From contig JAJXZL010000036.1 in NCBI GenBank assembly GCA_021780075.1, forward strand, positions 62,001 to 126,000: a DNA stretch of 64,000 nt. The letters are read 5' to 3'. The notes beneath the pieces were generated by a model. That model was not told the origin of the DNA, made no database searches, and saw only the letters and a program-made list of their open reading frames with translations. The stretch is from Acidobacteriota bacterium. GTDB lineage: Bacteria > Acidobacteriota > Terriglobia > Terriglobales > Acidobacteriaceae. The position numbers and the translations under genes are program-made. This document shows, one piece after another, positions 26,319 to 35,795 of the stretch; the first letter of the stretch is position 1, and the number at the start of each line of letters is the position of its first letter.

Positions 26319-27503
26319 TTACACCTTCACAAAAATCTTCTTGCGGTAAAGGATCCACACGGGAATGAGGCAGACCGCCGTATACGAGACCGCGTAGGCA
26401 AACGCGGCCCAGCCCGGGTCGGGGATGTGCGCAAAGATATGGTGGAACAAATAGGGCTGGATCGACTCAAGGTGCTCGTTGGAAGTAAACGTGAGCCCGC
26501 CCGAAGCAGTAAAGCGAATAGCCCCCAGCGTGCTGCTGAACAGCTCACTGAACATGTAGGCCGCAATCGCGTTGGATCCGAACACCAGCCAGGGCCAGGT
26601 CCAGCCCTTGCGCCAGCCCTGTTTCTCCACCGCCCAGAAAGCCAGCGTAAGCAGGCAAAGCGAATAGCCGCCCGCCACCAGCACAAATGAGCTGGTCCAC
26701 ATGTTCTTGTTCAGCGGAAACCAGAGCGACCACAGATAGCCCAGCGTCAGGCACATCACAGCCCCCGCGGCCAGCCCCTGCGCCTTGGCAGAGATCGCCT
26801 TGCCGCTGCGCAGCCAGAGCCCGGTCAGCACGCCCAGCAGCGCCGTCCCGATCGCGGGCAAATTGCTCAGCAGGCCTTCAGGGTCGCGCACATTGTGCAG
26901 CGGCGGATCCAGATAAAGGTGATAGGGAAGGATCTGTCGATCAATCCATGAAACCAGGTTCTGCGTCATGTCCATGAAAGGAATATCCCGCCCCGGCATG
27001 CCCGCGCCCGGTACGGAAACCCACCGCAACAGCACCCAATAACCCACCAGGGCGGCCACCAGCGCCGCAACTTTGGTCCAGACGCGCTTGTCCCACAGGT
27101 AGAACAGGCCCACCGCCAGGTAGCAGACAGCGATCCGCTGCAGAACGCCGTAGAAACGCATGTGCACAAGCTCAAAGAACGGGAAACTGTTGACAATAAC
27201 GCCCAGCAGAAAGAGAATCACCGCCCGCTGCAGCGTATGCCAGGCCAGTTTTTTGCGTGTGTCGCCGCGAGCCAGGCGCGCCTCAGTTGCGAAAACAACC
27301 GATACTCCCACAACAAACACAAAAGTAGGAAAAACAAGGTCGGTCGGAGTCAGCCCGTTCCACTGTGCGTGATTCATGAAGTGCCATGAACCGGGACCTC
27401 CGTTGTTGTTCACCATGATCATGAATGCGATCGTGATACCCCGGGCGACATCCAGAGAAAGCAGCCTCCGAATAGGTTCGGGTGCAAGAGAAGGATTGGA
27501 CAT
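26319..27503 (-). CDS. DUF5009/heparan-glucosaminide acetyltransferase-like membrane protein
   Basis: Encodes about 394 aa with roughly ten to eleven helices. Typical of the bacterial HGSNAT-like (YeiB/DUF1624-like) family: RLLSLDVARGITIAFMIMVN, NHAQWNGLTPTDLVFPTFVF, MRFYGVLQRIAVCYL and NAIAAYMFSELFS. Such proteins are thought to move acyl groups across the membrane to sugars or glycoconjugates; the acceptor here is unknown. Start at ATG 27503, for which GGAGAAATC is the SD. Confidence 0.85.
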   Translation of the reverse strand: MSNPSLAPEPIRRLLSLDVARGITIAFMIMVNNNGGPGSWHFMNHAQWNGLTPTDLVFPTFVFVVGVSVVFATEARLARGDTRKKLAWHTLQRAVILFLLGVIVNSFPFFELVHMRFYGVLQRIAVCYLAVGLFYLWDKRVWTKVAALVAALVGYWVLLRWVSVPGAGMPGRDIPFMDMTQNLVSWIDRQILPYHLYLDPPLHNVRDPEGLLSNLPAIGTALLGVLTGLWLRSGKAISAKAQGLAAGAVMCLTLGYLWSLWFPLNKNMWTSSFVLVAGGYSLCLLTLAFWAVEKQGWRKGWTWPWLVFGSNAIAAYMFSELFSSTLGAIRFTASGGLTFTSNEHLESIQPYLFHHIFAHIPDPGWAAFAYAVSYTAVCLIPVWILYRKKIFVKV

Positions 27504-27636
27504 GTTTGCAGATTTCTCCATTGCGCATGACGTGCTGGTTGCTCCCTACCCTACGCTGTCGGGGCATCGTTCGCCAAGCTCATATTGGCTTTGCCTATAT
27601 CCTTCAGGCGGCGCGCCATTGCCGCAAACGCAAAGA

Positions 27637-27661
27637 AGCCCGGGCATCGATAGCCCGGGCT
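27637..27661 (-). terminator. intrinsic terminator of the S53 protease gene
   Basis: AGCCCGGGC (27637-27645) pairs with GCCCGGGCT (27653-27661). On the minus strand it is followed by TCTTTGCGTTT. It starts 25 bases after the protease stop. Confidence 0.8.
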
Positions 27662-27685
27662 CTTCGCCGCCTTTCGTATTGCGGT

Positions 27686-29989
27686 CTATTGCACGGTCAG
27701 TGCAACGGAGGTTGTCTTCGTCACGCCTCCGCCGCTGCCCGTGACGGTGATGGTGTAACTGCCTTTGGCGGCGTTGCGGTTCGCCTTGACGGTCATTGTC
27801 GAGCTGCCGGAACCACCGCTGATCGACGTGGGGCTGAAGCTGATGGAAACGCCCTTACCCGCACCAGAGGCAGACAAACTGATCGACGAACTGAATCCGC
27901 CGCTGGCCGCCGCGCTGAGGATCGAAGTACCAGAGCTACCCCGCGAGACAGTAAGCGACGAAGGCGACGCGCTGAGGGTGAAGCTGGCCGTCGTCCCTGT
28001 CACCGACACGGTCAACGTCGTGGTTTCTACCGTCGTGCCGGAAGCTCCCGTCACCGTAATCGTGTAGTTGCCTGAAGCCGTGCCGGTCGGAACGGTAAAC
28101 GACATTGTCGACGAGGACGTTCCCGAGCTGGAAAGCGAAGACGGGTTGAAGGTCGGAGTGGGCCAGCCCGAGGGAGCCGTCGCGCTGAGCGCTATGCCTG
28201 CGCTGAGCGTGCCGCTTACCGTCGCGGAAATCGTCGCGCTGCCACCGGCTCCGGCAGTCACTGAAACCGAGGTGGGCGAGGCAGCCAGGCTGAAGCTCGC
28301 GGACTGGGTCGTACTGGCCAATGCGGCAATCAGGCCGGCATTCGGGCTTCCCCAGCCGGTCACCAGATCGTATCCCGTCACAGCCGTGTAGCTGCCCGAG
28401 GTCCCGCTGGTGACGTCGTGGAAATCCGTATCATAGTAGCTTGACGTCACATTCTGCGCGTAGATGGTGGGATTGATAAAGCCAGTCGTAGGCTGACTGT
28501 TGGCTGCAAGCTGTTGATTTACCAGCGCGATATAGCCAGCCCACATGGGCGCGGCAAAGCTCGTGCCGCCATACTGGTTGGCCGTGCATCCTGCCTGGTC
28601 AGCACACACATAGAAGGTGAAGTTTGCATTGGCCGCCACATCAGGACCGTTGCGCAGTGTTGTCGAGCCCTGGTTGCTGGAGTTGATGACTCCGCTAAGT
28701 TGCTGCCATGAGGGAATCCCAATTCCGTCCGGGCTGATGCCGCCGCCGCTGTCTACCCATGCCGTTTCCGACTTCCACGGGCCGCCAGCGCTTTGCGTGA
28801 TCAGGTCTGTGCCCCCGACAGATACCACATACGCATCGTCGGCCGGCCAAGCGGAGCTGTTGCCGCTCGCTGTCCACGTCGAATAGTCGCCAGAGGCTGC
28901 AAAAAAGTTCTGCCCCTGCGAGGCCATCTTCTCAAAGTAGGGATCGAGCGTCGTTGGGTCGGCAGGCGTCCAGCCCCACGAGCAGCCAATCACTGTCGGC
29001 AACGGACTATGCGACGTCATCGCGCTGATGATGGCCGTATCCGTGGACCCAACATACATCACCAGGCTGCTCAGCCCGGGAGCCATGCCCAGGGCCTGCG
29101 TCATGTCCAGGGTTTGTTCCGTGTCATCGCAGTGTCCCGGCCTGTACGTGCAGGTCGTGCTCGTGCCATCCGTCGAAAGCAGCGTGATCTGAACCGAGTT
29201 CGTCTGGCCTGTGTTGTTGTAGTAGGTGGTCAGGTCCGCCAGGTCCGTCCCGTAGTACTCAAGCAGACCAAGGTTTTGTCCTGCGCCGGTCAGCGTGCCG
29301 TTACCGTAGTACGCCGCGCGCATGTCGCTGCCAAGGAACGAAGCCGAAGGGCCCGATCCCGTCGTCGCATGGTTCACCACCTGGTCCGGAGAGATTCCGT
29401 GCGCTGCCGCGTACTCCTGCTTGCTCTCATACAGCGGCTTGGGAATGGAATAGTTGTCCAGCCCCGAAATGTGCCACAGGTTGATGGGCAGGTCCATGGT
29501 CGGCTCTACGTCAGGCGAGTAGAAAGTGCGGCTCTCCGTGGGATGCTGGTAGGTGCGCATATTCACGTGGAACGCTGTTTCAACTGCGGCAACCGTGCCT
29601 CGTACCTGCACGTCCATGCCGTCGCGCGTGCCGCCCACCACCTGAAAACCATAGGTCCTGGCAAAGCGGACCACGGTCTCGTAATCCTGTTCCGTGGGGC
29701 CATAGAGGGCCGTAAACTCCGGCACAGTCAGAAAATGGCGGTAATTCGGACTCGCCGGATCATAAAGCTGTTTGAGAAAGCTCTCCAGGCCCGCGCGATT
29801 GCGCAGCGGGAGCACGATATCCAGTTGCAACACCTGGTTGGATGGCAGCCGGCCCGTGGCCTGCGCCTTACCCGTGCGGACCACGTCCCGCACATGGTGC
29901 GTCATGACGGACTGCGCCTGGCAAACTGTGGTTGCTCCCAGCAGAACAGCGGCCGCAGCTATGGCAAAGTTCTTCAATGCTCTGATCAC
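27686..29989 (-). CDS. secreted pro-kumamolisin-like peptidase S53 (sedolisin)
   Basis: Encodes 767 aa, signal peptide 1-25. The activation pro-domain spans about 40-190 (Pro-kumamolisin: FLKQLYDPASPNYRHFLT, EFTALYGPTEQDYETV). The catalytic domain (210-560) has E291 and D295 in TEQTLD, D368 in AASGDYS, and the Ser in YGGTSFAAPMW (S477), plus the Ca-site region GYDLVTGWG. The C-terminal part (570-767) is two Ser/Thr/Gly-rich Ig-like domains, each ending in YTITVTG. Sedolisins are acid-active serine-carboxyl proteases, fitting an acidophilic extracellular scavenging role. Start is GTG with AAGGAG five bases before. Confidence 0.93.
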   Translation of the reverse strand: MIRALKNFAIAAAAVLLGATTVCQAQSVMTHHVRDVVRTGKAQATGRLPSNQVLQLDIVLPLRNRAGLESFLKQLYDPASPNYRHFLTVPEFTALYGPTEQDYETVVRFARTYGFQVVGGTRDGMDVQVRGTVAAVETAFHVNMRTYQHPTESRTFYSPDVEPTMDLPINLWHISGLDNYSIPKPLYESKQEYAAAHGISPDQVVNHATTGSGPSASFLGSDMRAAYYGNGTLTGAGQNLGLLEYYGTDLADLTTYYNNTGQTNSVQITLLSTDGTSTTCTYRPGHCDDTEQTLDMTQALGMAPGLSSLVMYVGSTDTAIISAMTSHSPLPTVIGCSWGWTPADPTTLDPYFEKMASQGQNFFAASGDYSTWTASGNSSAWPADDAYVVSVGGTDLITQSAGGPWKSETAWVDSGGGISPDGIGIPSWQQLSGVINSSNQGSTTLRNGPDVAANANFTFYVCADQAGCTANQYGGTSFAAPMWAGYIALVNQQLAANSQPTTGFINPTIYAQNVTSSYYDTDFHDVTSGTSGSYTAVTGYDLVTGWGSPNAGLIAALASTTQSASFSLAASPTSVSVTAGAGGSATISATVSGTLSAGIALSATAPSGWPTPTFNPSSLSSSGTSSSTMSFTVPTGTASGNYTITVTGASGTTVETTTLTVSVTGTTASFTLSASPSSLTVSRGSSGTSILSAAASGGFSSSISLSASGAGKGVSISFSPTSISGGSGSSTMTVKANRNAAKGSYTITVTGSGGGVTKTTSVALTVQ

Positions 29990-30248
29990 ACAAGCTCCTT
30001 AATGTGGAACGCCAGAACTCTATTTCCTTACCTGCGCATGTCCCGGTGTGAAAGCATTCTCAGGCAGAAGTGAGCACTATGTCCATGAAAATCCCCCGCA
30101 TCGAGGCCGTCTGAACGTTACTTGCGGGAGTGACCCGATGGGCATTGCGCCCAGGGTCCTGAAGGGGCATACCCTACCCGCTATTCATTTTTGTGAATTA
30201 AAGAAAGTTTGCAGATCATTCCGCAGCGCATTCCCGCAAGCCTTCGCC
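29990..30248. repeat. intergenic region with a partial dispersed repeat
   Basis: A stretch near 30208-30235 (AAGTTTGCAGATCATTCCGC) matches 4382-4401 next to dispersed-element copy 1 (one mismatch) and then diverges. The rest holds no gene that I can support. Confidence 0.5.
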
Positions 30249-32951
30249 TCACTGCCCCTGCAGCCCGCAGAGCGGCTCCGCTGACGCGCTCTTCCCATTG
30301 AGATCAAAGCACATCGCACCATCCACATCGGTCGAGTAGGTATGTATCTTCGCCGTCTGCAACTCGCCCAGCACTTCCTCGCGCGGATGTCCGTAGCGGT
30401 TGTATAGTCCGCAGGAGATTACCGCCCACTGCGGCGCCACGCGCGCCAGAAACTCCGGCAGCGTTGAAGTGACGCTGCCGTGATGTCCTACCTTGAGCAG
30501 CGTGCTCTTTAGCCCCGTCTCGCCCAGCATGGCCTGCTCAACAGGCGCCTCCGCGTCGCCCTCCAGCAGAACCGAAGTCGCGCCATACGTCGCGTGCAGC
30601 ACCAGTGAGTCGTTGTTACCGGGCTCCACGCCTGGCTTATAGTCGCGCATGGGCGCCAGCACGCTCACCTGCGTGTCGCCCAGCGTCAGCGCATCGCCTG
30701 CGCGTAGTGAGCGCAGACGTGCATGCAGTTGCGCGGCCTCATCCAGCAGCGCCGTGTATGCCGTCACACGTGGATTGTTACCCACCCACAGCTCATCGGG
30801 ATGGAAGTTCCGCAGCACAGCTGGCAGCCCGCCCAGGTGGTCAGAGTGTGCATGGCTCAATGCCACCACATCCAGATGCCGGATGCCGCGCGACCACAAC
30901 GCTGGCGAGACAACCTCTTCGCCAATGTCGAAATCCTGCGGAGCCTGCCGGGGGCCCCCGCCAAAGCCGCCGCCATCCACCAGCATTGTCTTGCCGTCCG
31001 GCGTGATCAGCAGCAGCGAGTCGCCCTGACCCACGTCAATGGCTTCCACCAACAGCGCGTTGCGCGGGTGGTCAACCGGTCGCGGCGCGACGGCAGCTAG
31101 CGCGCCGAGCAGCAGCGCAGCCCAAGCGGCGCGGCGCTGCCAGCGGCCCATGCGTGCCAGCACGATGGCCGCGGCCAGCATCACACAGAAGACCGCCGAC
31201 TGCCGCATCCCCGGCGCCGGAATGCGCAAATCGCCCAGGGCAAGCGAGCCGAACAGGCGCACCAGCGCCACTCCAATGTGCAGCAACAAAGCGGCGACCA
31301 TGCCCGGCGCCACAGCGGCCGCAGGCCACACAAGCAGCGCAAGTAGCGTGAACAGTGCCGCCGGCAGCAGCACCACGAGCAGCGGCAGGATGAGCAGATT
31401 CACCGGCAGCGCAAAGATGGTGATGCGGTGAAAGTAGACAGCCATGGGCAGCGTCATGCCCAGTTCCACAATGCAGGAGACAACCAGCAACTCAACACAG
31501 CGCAGCGTAAATCGCGCTGCCCACGGCATCGCGCGCCAGGCGATTCTGGCGGAAGCAGTCTGCTGCATCCGCTCGGCAATCATGCGCAGAATTATGCGGA
31601 ACTGCGCGAGGCGTGGATCAAGCTTGACGTCCATTGCAGAGAGCCGCAAATCGCGCGTCGCGGTCAGGTAAGGATGGATCGTGCGCTGCAAAAGCGGTGC
31701 GGCCACGCCCGCAATCGCAATCACTGCCAGTAGCGTCATCTGCAGACTGGAGTCGAAGAGGCTGCGCGGGCTCACCACCAGCATGCAGAGCGCGGCAAAG
31801 CCGACTACGTTGAGCGGGCTGCGTTCGCGGTAGACCAGCCGCCCCAGCAGATAGAGCGCAATCATCCACAACGAGCGCTGCACCGGCGTTGCAAAGCCCG
31901 TGAACAGCGCATAGGCGATCGTGGCCGCAATGGTAGCCAGCGTGGCTGGCACGTGCGGCAGGCGCAGGCGGCGCGCAATCCACAGCAGGCAGCCGGCCAC
32001 AATGGCGAGGTGAAATCCGGATACCACAAGCACGTGAAACGAGCCGGTGCGCTCAAAGCCTTCACGCAGCGAATGCGTAAGGTAGGTGCGGTCGCCGGTG
32101 GTCATGGCGGCCAGCATGATGGTGTCGTCCGGCTCAAGGCGCAGTGCGGCGGGCAGCCGGTGCATGGCCGCAGGCAGGGCAAGCAGGCGTGATCCTGCGG
32201 CATGCTGAATCGTTGCGAGCCGGCATGCGAGAAACCTGCCAGGCGCCACTCCAAGCCGCTCGACGCGTTCAATGCTCACAGTTGCAGTGGAGGTGATCCC
32301 GCGGTCCAGCAGATAATCTGCACGGTTCCACGCGCCGGGATCGCGATACGCCTCAGGCGGAAGCAGGCGGACAACAGCACGAATCCGCTCGCCGCACTGG
32401 AATGGCTGCAGCTTGTGCTGGTTTTGCGGCCAGCGCACGGTGAGCCGCACGTGGCCCTCGACCGGGGCCTGTGCATCGGCCTCGTCGGTAACAACCTCGA
32501 TGCTTGCGACACGCAGATCAATGCGCTGCGAAGGGGGCTCGCCAGCAGGCTCGTCGATGCTCTGCACTGTCTCACTGCGTATTGGCTCGGTATCCGTGAC
32601 TGTGCCTTCCACGGTGCGCAACAGGCCGTCAGACAGTGCGGCCAGGGCCGGCGCAGGCGCAGGCTGCGGCTGCATCTCTGCGCACCACGCGCCGAGCAGA
32701 ATCCACAGCACCGCAATCGGCAGCCATACGATGCGCTGCGCCTTCAATGCGGCAATGCAGCACAGCAGAGCCACGGGAGCCAGCGCGACAAGCACCAGGC
32801 CGGGCCGCAGCCACGCGGTCTGCGTGAGGGCAATGCCACCTGCAAACAGCCACGCAGCATGAAAAAGCGGCACAGCATTCTGCTGGAGGCTCATGCCCGC
32901 CGATGCAGGAGGTGACACAGAGGGCCCGGTGGTCGTCGATTGCGATTGCAT
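30249..32951 (-). CDS. comEC: ComEC/Rec2-family DNA-uptake channel protein
   Basis: Encodes about 900 aa. The N-terminal DUF4131-like membrane part is followed by the competence channel domain (residues ~280-560; FHVLVVSGFHLAIVAG and GFATPVQRSLWM are conserved). The C-terminal metallo-beta-lactamase-like domain (after ~640) has DVGQGDSLLL, DGGGF, ALSHAHSDHLGGLPA, NNDSLVL and KVGHHGS. In competent bacteria ComEC imports single-stranded DNA across the inner membrane. It is the last gene of the nadC-birA-coaX-unknown-rlmD-comEC run. Start at 32951: an upstream in-frame ATG overlaps rlmD. Confidence 0.92.
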   Translation of the reverse strand: MQSQSTTTGPSVSPPASAGMSLQQNAVPLFHAAWLFAGGIALTQTAWLRPGLVLVALAPVALLCCIAALKAQRIVWLPIAVLWILLGAWCAEMQPQPAPAPALAALSDGLLRTVEGTVTDTEPIRSETVQSIDEPAGEPPSQRIDLRVASIEVVTDEADAQAPVEGHVRLTVRWPQNQHKLQPFQCGERIRAVVRLLPPEAYRDPGAWNRADYLLDRGITSTATVSIERVERLGVAPGRFLACRLATIQHAAGSRLLALPAAMHRLPAALRLEPDDTIMLAAMTTGDRTYLTHSLREGFERTGSFHVLVVSGFHLAIVAGCLLWIARRLRLPHVPATLATIAATIAYALFTGFATPVQRSLWMIALYLLGRLVYRERSPLNVVGFAALCMLVVSPRSLFDSSLQMTLLAVIAIAGVAAPLLQRTIHPYLTATRDLRLSAMDVKLDPRLAQFRIILRMIAERMQQTASARIAWRAMPWAARFTLRCVELLVVSCIVELGMTLPMAVYFHRITIFALPVNLLILPLLVVLLPAALFTLLALLVWPAAAVAPGMVAALLLHIGVALVRLFGSLALGDLRIPAPGMRQSAVFCVMLAAAIVLARMGRWQRRAAWAALLLGALAAVAPRPVDHPRNALLVEAIDVGQGDSLLLITPDGKTMLVDGGGFGGGPRQAPQDFDIGEEVVSPALWSRGIRHLDVVALSHAHSDHLGGLPAVLRNFHPDELWVGNNPRVTAYTALLDEAAQLHARLRSLRAGDALTLGDTQVSVLAPMRDYKPGVEPGNNDSLVLHATYGATSVLLEGDAEAPVEQAMLGETGLKSTLLKVGHHGSVTSTLPEFLARVAPQWAVISCGLYNRYGHPREEVLGELQTAKIHTYSTDVDGAMCFDLNGKSASAEPLCGLQGQ

Positions 32952-32985
32952 TGCGTGTGAAGAGGCTCTATGCGCCTCAAGCCTA

Positions 32986-34269
32986 TCAGGCGAGCCGTAA
33001 ATGGACCACTGTCTCCAGATGAAAAGTCTGCGGAAACAGATCGGCAAGGGTTAGGGATGCGATTGCGTAGCCCGAAGCAATGAGCGCGCGCAGATCTCGT
33101 GCCAGTGTTGCCGGGTCACAGGAAACATAGACGAGCGCGGGCGCCTGAATTGCTGCCAGCAGCGCGGTACTCTCCGCGCCGAGGCCGGTGCGTGGCGGGT
33201 CCACGACAATCAGGTCAGGTCTCGCGGCTTTGTTGTGGCGTCGCAGGAATGCGAGGGTTTCCGCGCGCACGGCAGCGCCATTTGTACCGCTCAGATTTGC
33301 GTCAAGCGATGCCGTCGCGGCAGGCGAGGACTCGACCGCAACCACGCGGGCAAAACCGGCCGTGAGCCGCCGGGCAAAGAGTCCCACGCCGGCAAATAGA
33401 TCCCAGGCCAACGCGCCGCTTTGGTTTCCCGTCACGCATTCCACGAGCATATCCACAAGCCAGCGGTTCACCTGGAAAAATGCACCGTGATCCACGCGAT
33501 AGTCGAAACCGGCTGCGCGATAGGCGAGAGAAGCATCTCCCCAGCGCGCAAGCGTCCGCGCCGGCTGGCCCGCGCCGCCCTCGACAACAAGCTCGGATCC
33601 CTTCAGCGCGGGGATGCGCCCTGCAATGCCGCGCGTAAACTCGTCGAAGTTGAGCTTCGCAGGGTGATTGACAAACAAGCTCGCCAACAGTGCGGTCTCG
33701 CCAGTATTGCAAAAGAGCGCCAGCTCTGTGGGGCGCAGCGCAGGCGCAAACTGCCGCGCAGCCTCCGCCACCGCCTGAGCTCCCTGCAGCAGCAGAGGAG
33801 CGGCGATGAGGCACTCGCTCACGGGAATCACCGCGTGCGAGCGGCGACCACGGTAGCCAGCGTTCCCTGCCGCATCAAAAGCCAGCCGGATACGATTGCG
33901 ATAGCTCCACGGTTCTGCTGCCAGCACGTTGATTTCATCCGGCGTATGCACTCCGCCGCGCTCCAGCGTCTCGCGCAGAATGGCCTGCTTGAGTTTGAGC
34001 TGCGTGTCATATTCCGCGTACTGATAGTGGCAGCCGCCGCATGCGCCAAAGTGCCTGCATGCGGGCGCAATGCGCTCAGCAGCGGCCACAACAACCTCTT
34101 CGCACTCCGCAGTCGCATAGCCACGCTTCTCGTCCACAATGCGCACGCGCACCTGCTCTCCCGGCAGCGTGAGAGGCACAAACACGGCCTTGCCCTCAAT
34201 GCGGGCCAGAAACGCGCCGCCATAGACGGGCTTTTCAATCTGCACGAGCGTGGTTGCGGGTGCGGTCAT
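32986..34269 (-). CDS. rlmD: TrmA/RumA-family 23S rRNA (uracil-5)-methyltransferase
   Basis: Encodes 427 aa. N-terminal TRAM domain (VQIEKPVYGGAFLARIEG), the [4Fe-4S] Cys cluster CRHFGACGGCHYQ, the SAM-binding AWDLFAGVGLFARRL, VVDPPRTGLG, and the catalytic VSCDPATLARD ending in TFHLETVVHLRL. It methylates C5 of uridine in rRNA. RlmD (U1939) and the related RlmC cannot be separated from sequence alone. It shares an ATGA overlap with the gene upstream. Confidence 0.88.
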   Translation of the reverse strand: MTAPATTLVQIEKPVYGGAFLARIEGKAVFVPLTLPGEQVRVRIVDEKRGYATAECEEVVVAAAERIAPACRHFGACGGCHYQYAEYDTQLKLKQAILRETLERGGVHTPDEINVLAAEPWSYRNRIRLAFDAAGNAGYRGRRSHAVIPVSECLIAAPLLLQGAQAVAEAARQFAPALRPTELALFCNTGETALLASLFVNHPAKLNFDEFTRGIAGRIPALKGSELVVEGGAGQPARTLARWGDASLAYRAAGFDYRVDHGAFFQVNRWLVDMLVECVTGNQSGALAWDLFAGVGLFARRLTAGFARVVAVESSPAATASLDANLSGTNGAAVRAETLAFLRRHNKAARPDLIVVDPPRTGLGAESTALLAAIQAPALVYVSCDPATLARDLRALIASGYAIASLTLADLFPQTFHLETVVHLRLA

Positions 34270-34976
34270 TGCTGGCTCATATAGAAGAGGCTGAGGCGCG
34301 GCAGGCCATAGTGTACGAGCAATTGCTTCTGTACAAACTGGTGCTCCACCTGGCGCAGTTGCACTGCGCCCATGCGGCTCCGATACGGTGCGAGCTCGCG
34401 CTCCGCATGCTCCTTGAGCGCCACCATCAGGCTCTCAGGCGCGGCGGCGGTAAGCGTTGCAAACAATTTCTCTTCGAGCACGGTGAGCGTGCGCTCCAGC
34501 GCTTCAAGATTGTGAGCTGGCGCGCTGTCCGGCAGCGCGGCGCGCACTTCAACGGCCAGTTCGCGCAGGCGTGCAGCGGTCGCCGCGCACGCTTCAGGTG
34601 CAATGGCCGCGGAGTCCAGCGCTGCTGCGGCAGCTTCAAGGTGAGCGGCCACGCGCTCATGCTCAAAACCCGATGCGCGGTCCTCGTTGCTTGCGGAAGC
34701 AGTTCCTGTCGATGCTTCGCGCAGCTCCTCCGCTGCTTGCAGCACCGCCTGGGCGCACCACGCCAGTCCATTGATGCGCCGCATGCCGCCGCGCTTCTGC
34801 CGCGCCTCGTACTTGTCAAAGGCCGCGTCGATGCCCCGCAGTGCAGCTTCCAGCGGGATGCCCGCCTCGCGCCACGTTTCAATCAGCGCCCAGTCAAGCG
34901 TAGAGAGCAGCAGCAGCGCTCCTCGCCGCTGCTGGAAGCGTTCTTCGATTTCTGTAAAGTAGTTAAAGTAATTCAC
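34266..34976 (-). CDS. conserved hypothetical protein in the coaX-rlmD operon
   Basis: Encodes 236 aa, soluble, Ala/Leu/Glu-rich and mostly helical. No transmembrane segment or known motif. The N-terminus MNYFNYFTEIEERFQQRRG and YEARQKRGGMRRINGLAW look conserved-type, and the middle is low in complexity. It lies 9 bases after coaX and overlaps rlmD by ATGA, so it is co-expressed with a tight housekeeping cluster. Function unknown. Confidence 0.75.
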   Translation of the reverse strand: MNYFNYFTEIEERFQQRRGALLLLSTLDWALIETWREAGIPLEAALRGIDAAFDKYEARQKRGGMRRINGLAWCAQAVLQAAEELREASTGTASASNEDRASGFEHERVAAHLEAAAAALDSAAIAPEACAATAARLRELAVEVRAALPDSAPAHNLEALERTLTVLEEKLFATLTAAAPESLMVALKEHAERELAPYRSRMGAVQLRQVEHQFVQKQLLVHYGLPRLSLFYMSQQ

Positions 34977-34985
34977 GGCGCGCGC

Positions 34986-35789
34986 CTATTGTGCGCGGCC
35001 GCGTGGGCGTGCCGTGCGGTTGCGCTCAAACAGAATGCGCAGTCCATCGAGCGTGAGCATGTCGTCAATCTCGTCAATGAAGCGCGAGTCGGTTGAAATC
35101 TGCCGCGCCAGGCCGCCTGTGGCAATCACGCGCGGCTGCGCGCCCAGTTCGGCCATCATGCGCTCCAGAATGCCGTCCACCAATCCGATATAGCCGTAGT
35201 AGAGCCCGCTTTGCAGATGCGTGACCGTGTTTGTGCCGATCACCTTGGCGGGCCGCCGGATGTCGATGCGGCCCAGCCGCGCGGCGCGCGAAAAAAGCGC
35301 ATCGGCGCTGATGCCCAGCCCCGGCGCAATCGCTCCGCCCATATACTCGCCCTTGGCTGAAACCACGTCAAACGTGGTTGCCGTGCCAAAGTCCACAATG
35401 ATGCATGGGCCTCCGTAGCGCTCAAAGGCGGCGATGGCGTTCACCAGCCGGTCAGCGCCGAGCTCCGTCGGGTTATCCACCAGCACCGGCATTCCGGTCT
35501 TGATGCCCGGCTCCACAAACAGAGGCTGCACGTGAAAATAGTTCTCGCACATCTGCCGCAGCGTGGACTCCACCGGCGGCACCACGGACGAAATGATGAT
35601 GTGCGTCACCTGATTCGGCGACATGCCATTCATCTCAAATAGATTCACGAGGAACACGCCGTATTCGTCCACGGTCTGCGCGCGGTGCGTCGTGATGCGC
35701 CAGTTCGCGGTCAGTTCCATGGGCTCCACGTCAAGCCGGTAGAGTCCCACCACCGTATTTGTATTGCCCACATCAAGAGCAAGCAGCAT
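34986..35789 (-). CDS. coaX: type III pantothenate kinase
   Basis: Encodes 267 aa. MLLALDVGNTNTVVGLY is the phosphate-1 loop. GADRLVNAIAAF, IIVDFGTATTFDVVS, GGAIAPGLGISADALF and ATGGLA are the other actin-fold motifs of CoaX. It performs the first step of CoA synthesis, needs a monovalent cation and is not inhibited by CoA. It lies 6 bases from birA. Confidence 0.95.
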   Translation of the reverse strand: MLLALDVGNTNTVVGLYRLDVEPMELTANWRITTHRAQTVDEYGVFLVNLFEMNGMSPNQVTHIIISSVVPPVESTLRQMCENYFHVQPLFVEPGIKTGMPVLVDNPTELGADRLVNAIAAFERYGGPCIIVDFGTATTFDVVSAKGEYMGGAIAPGLGISADALFSRAARLGRIDIRRPAKVIGTNTVTHLQSGLYYGYIGLVDGILERMMAELGAQPRVIATGGLARQISTDSRFIDEIDDMLTLDGLRILFERNRTARPRGRAQ

Positions 35790-35795
35790 TGTGTC

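Noticed and set aside
32951-33047. Extended N-terminus of ComEC
   Set aside because: The longer start would overlap the rlmD 3' end by 62 bases; the internal ATG at 32951 gives a plausible membrane-protein N-terminus.
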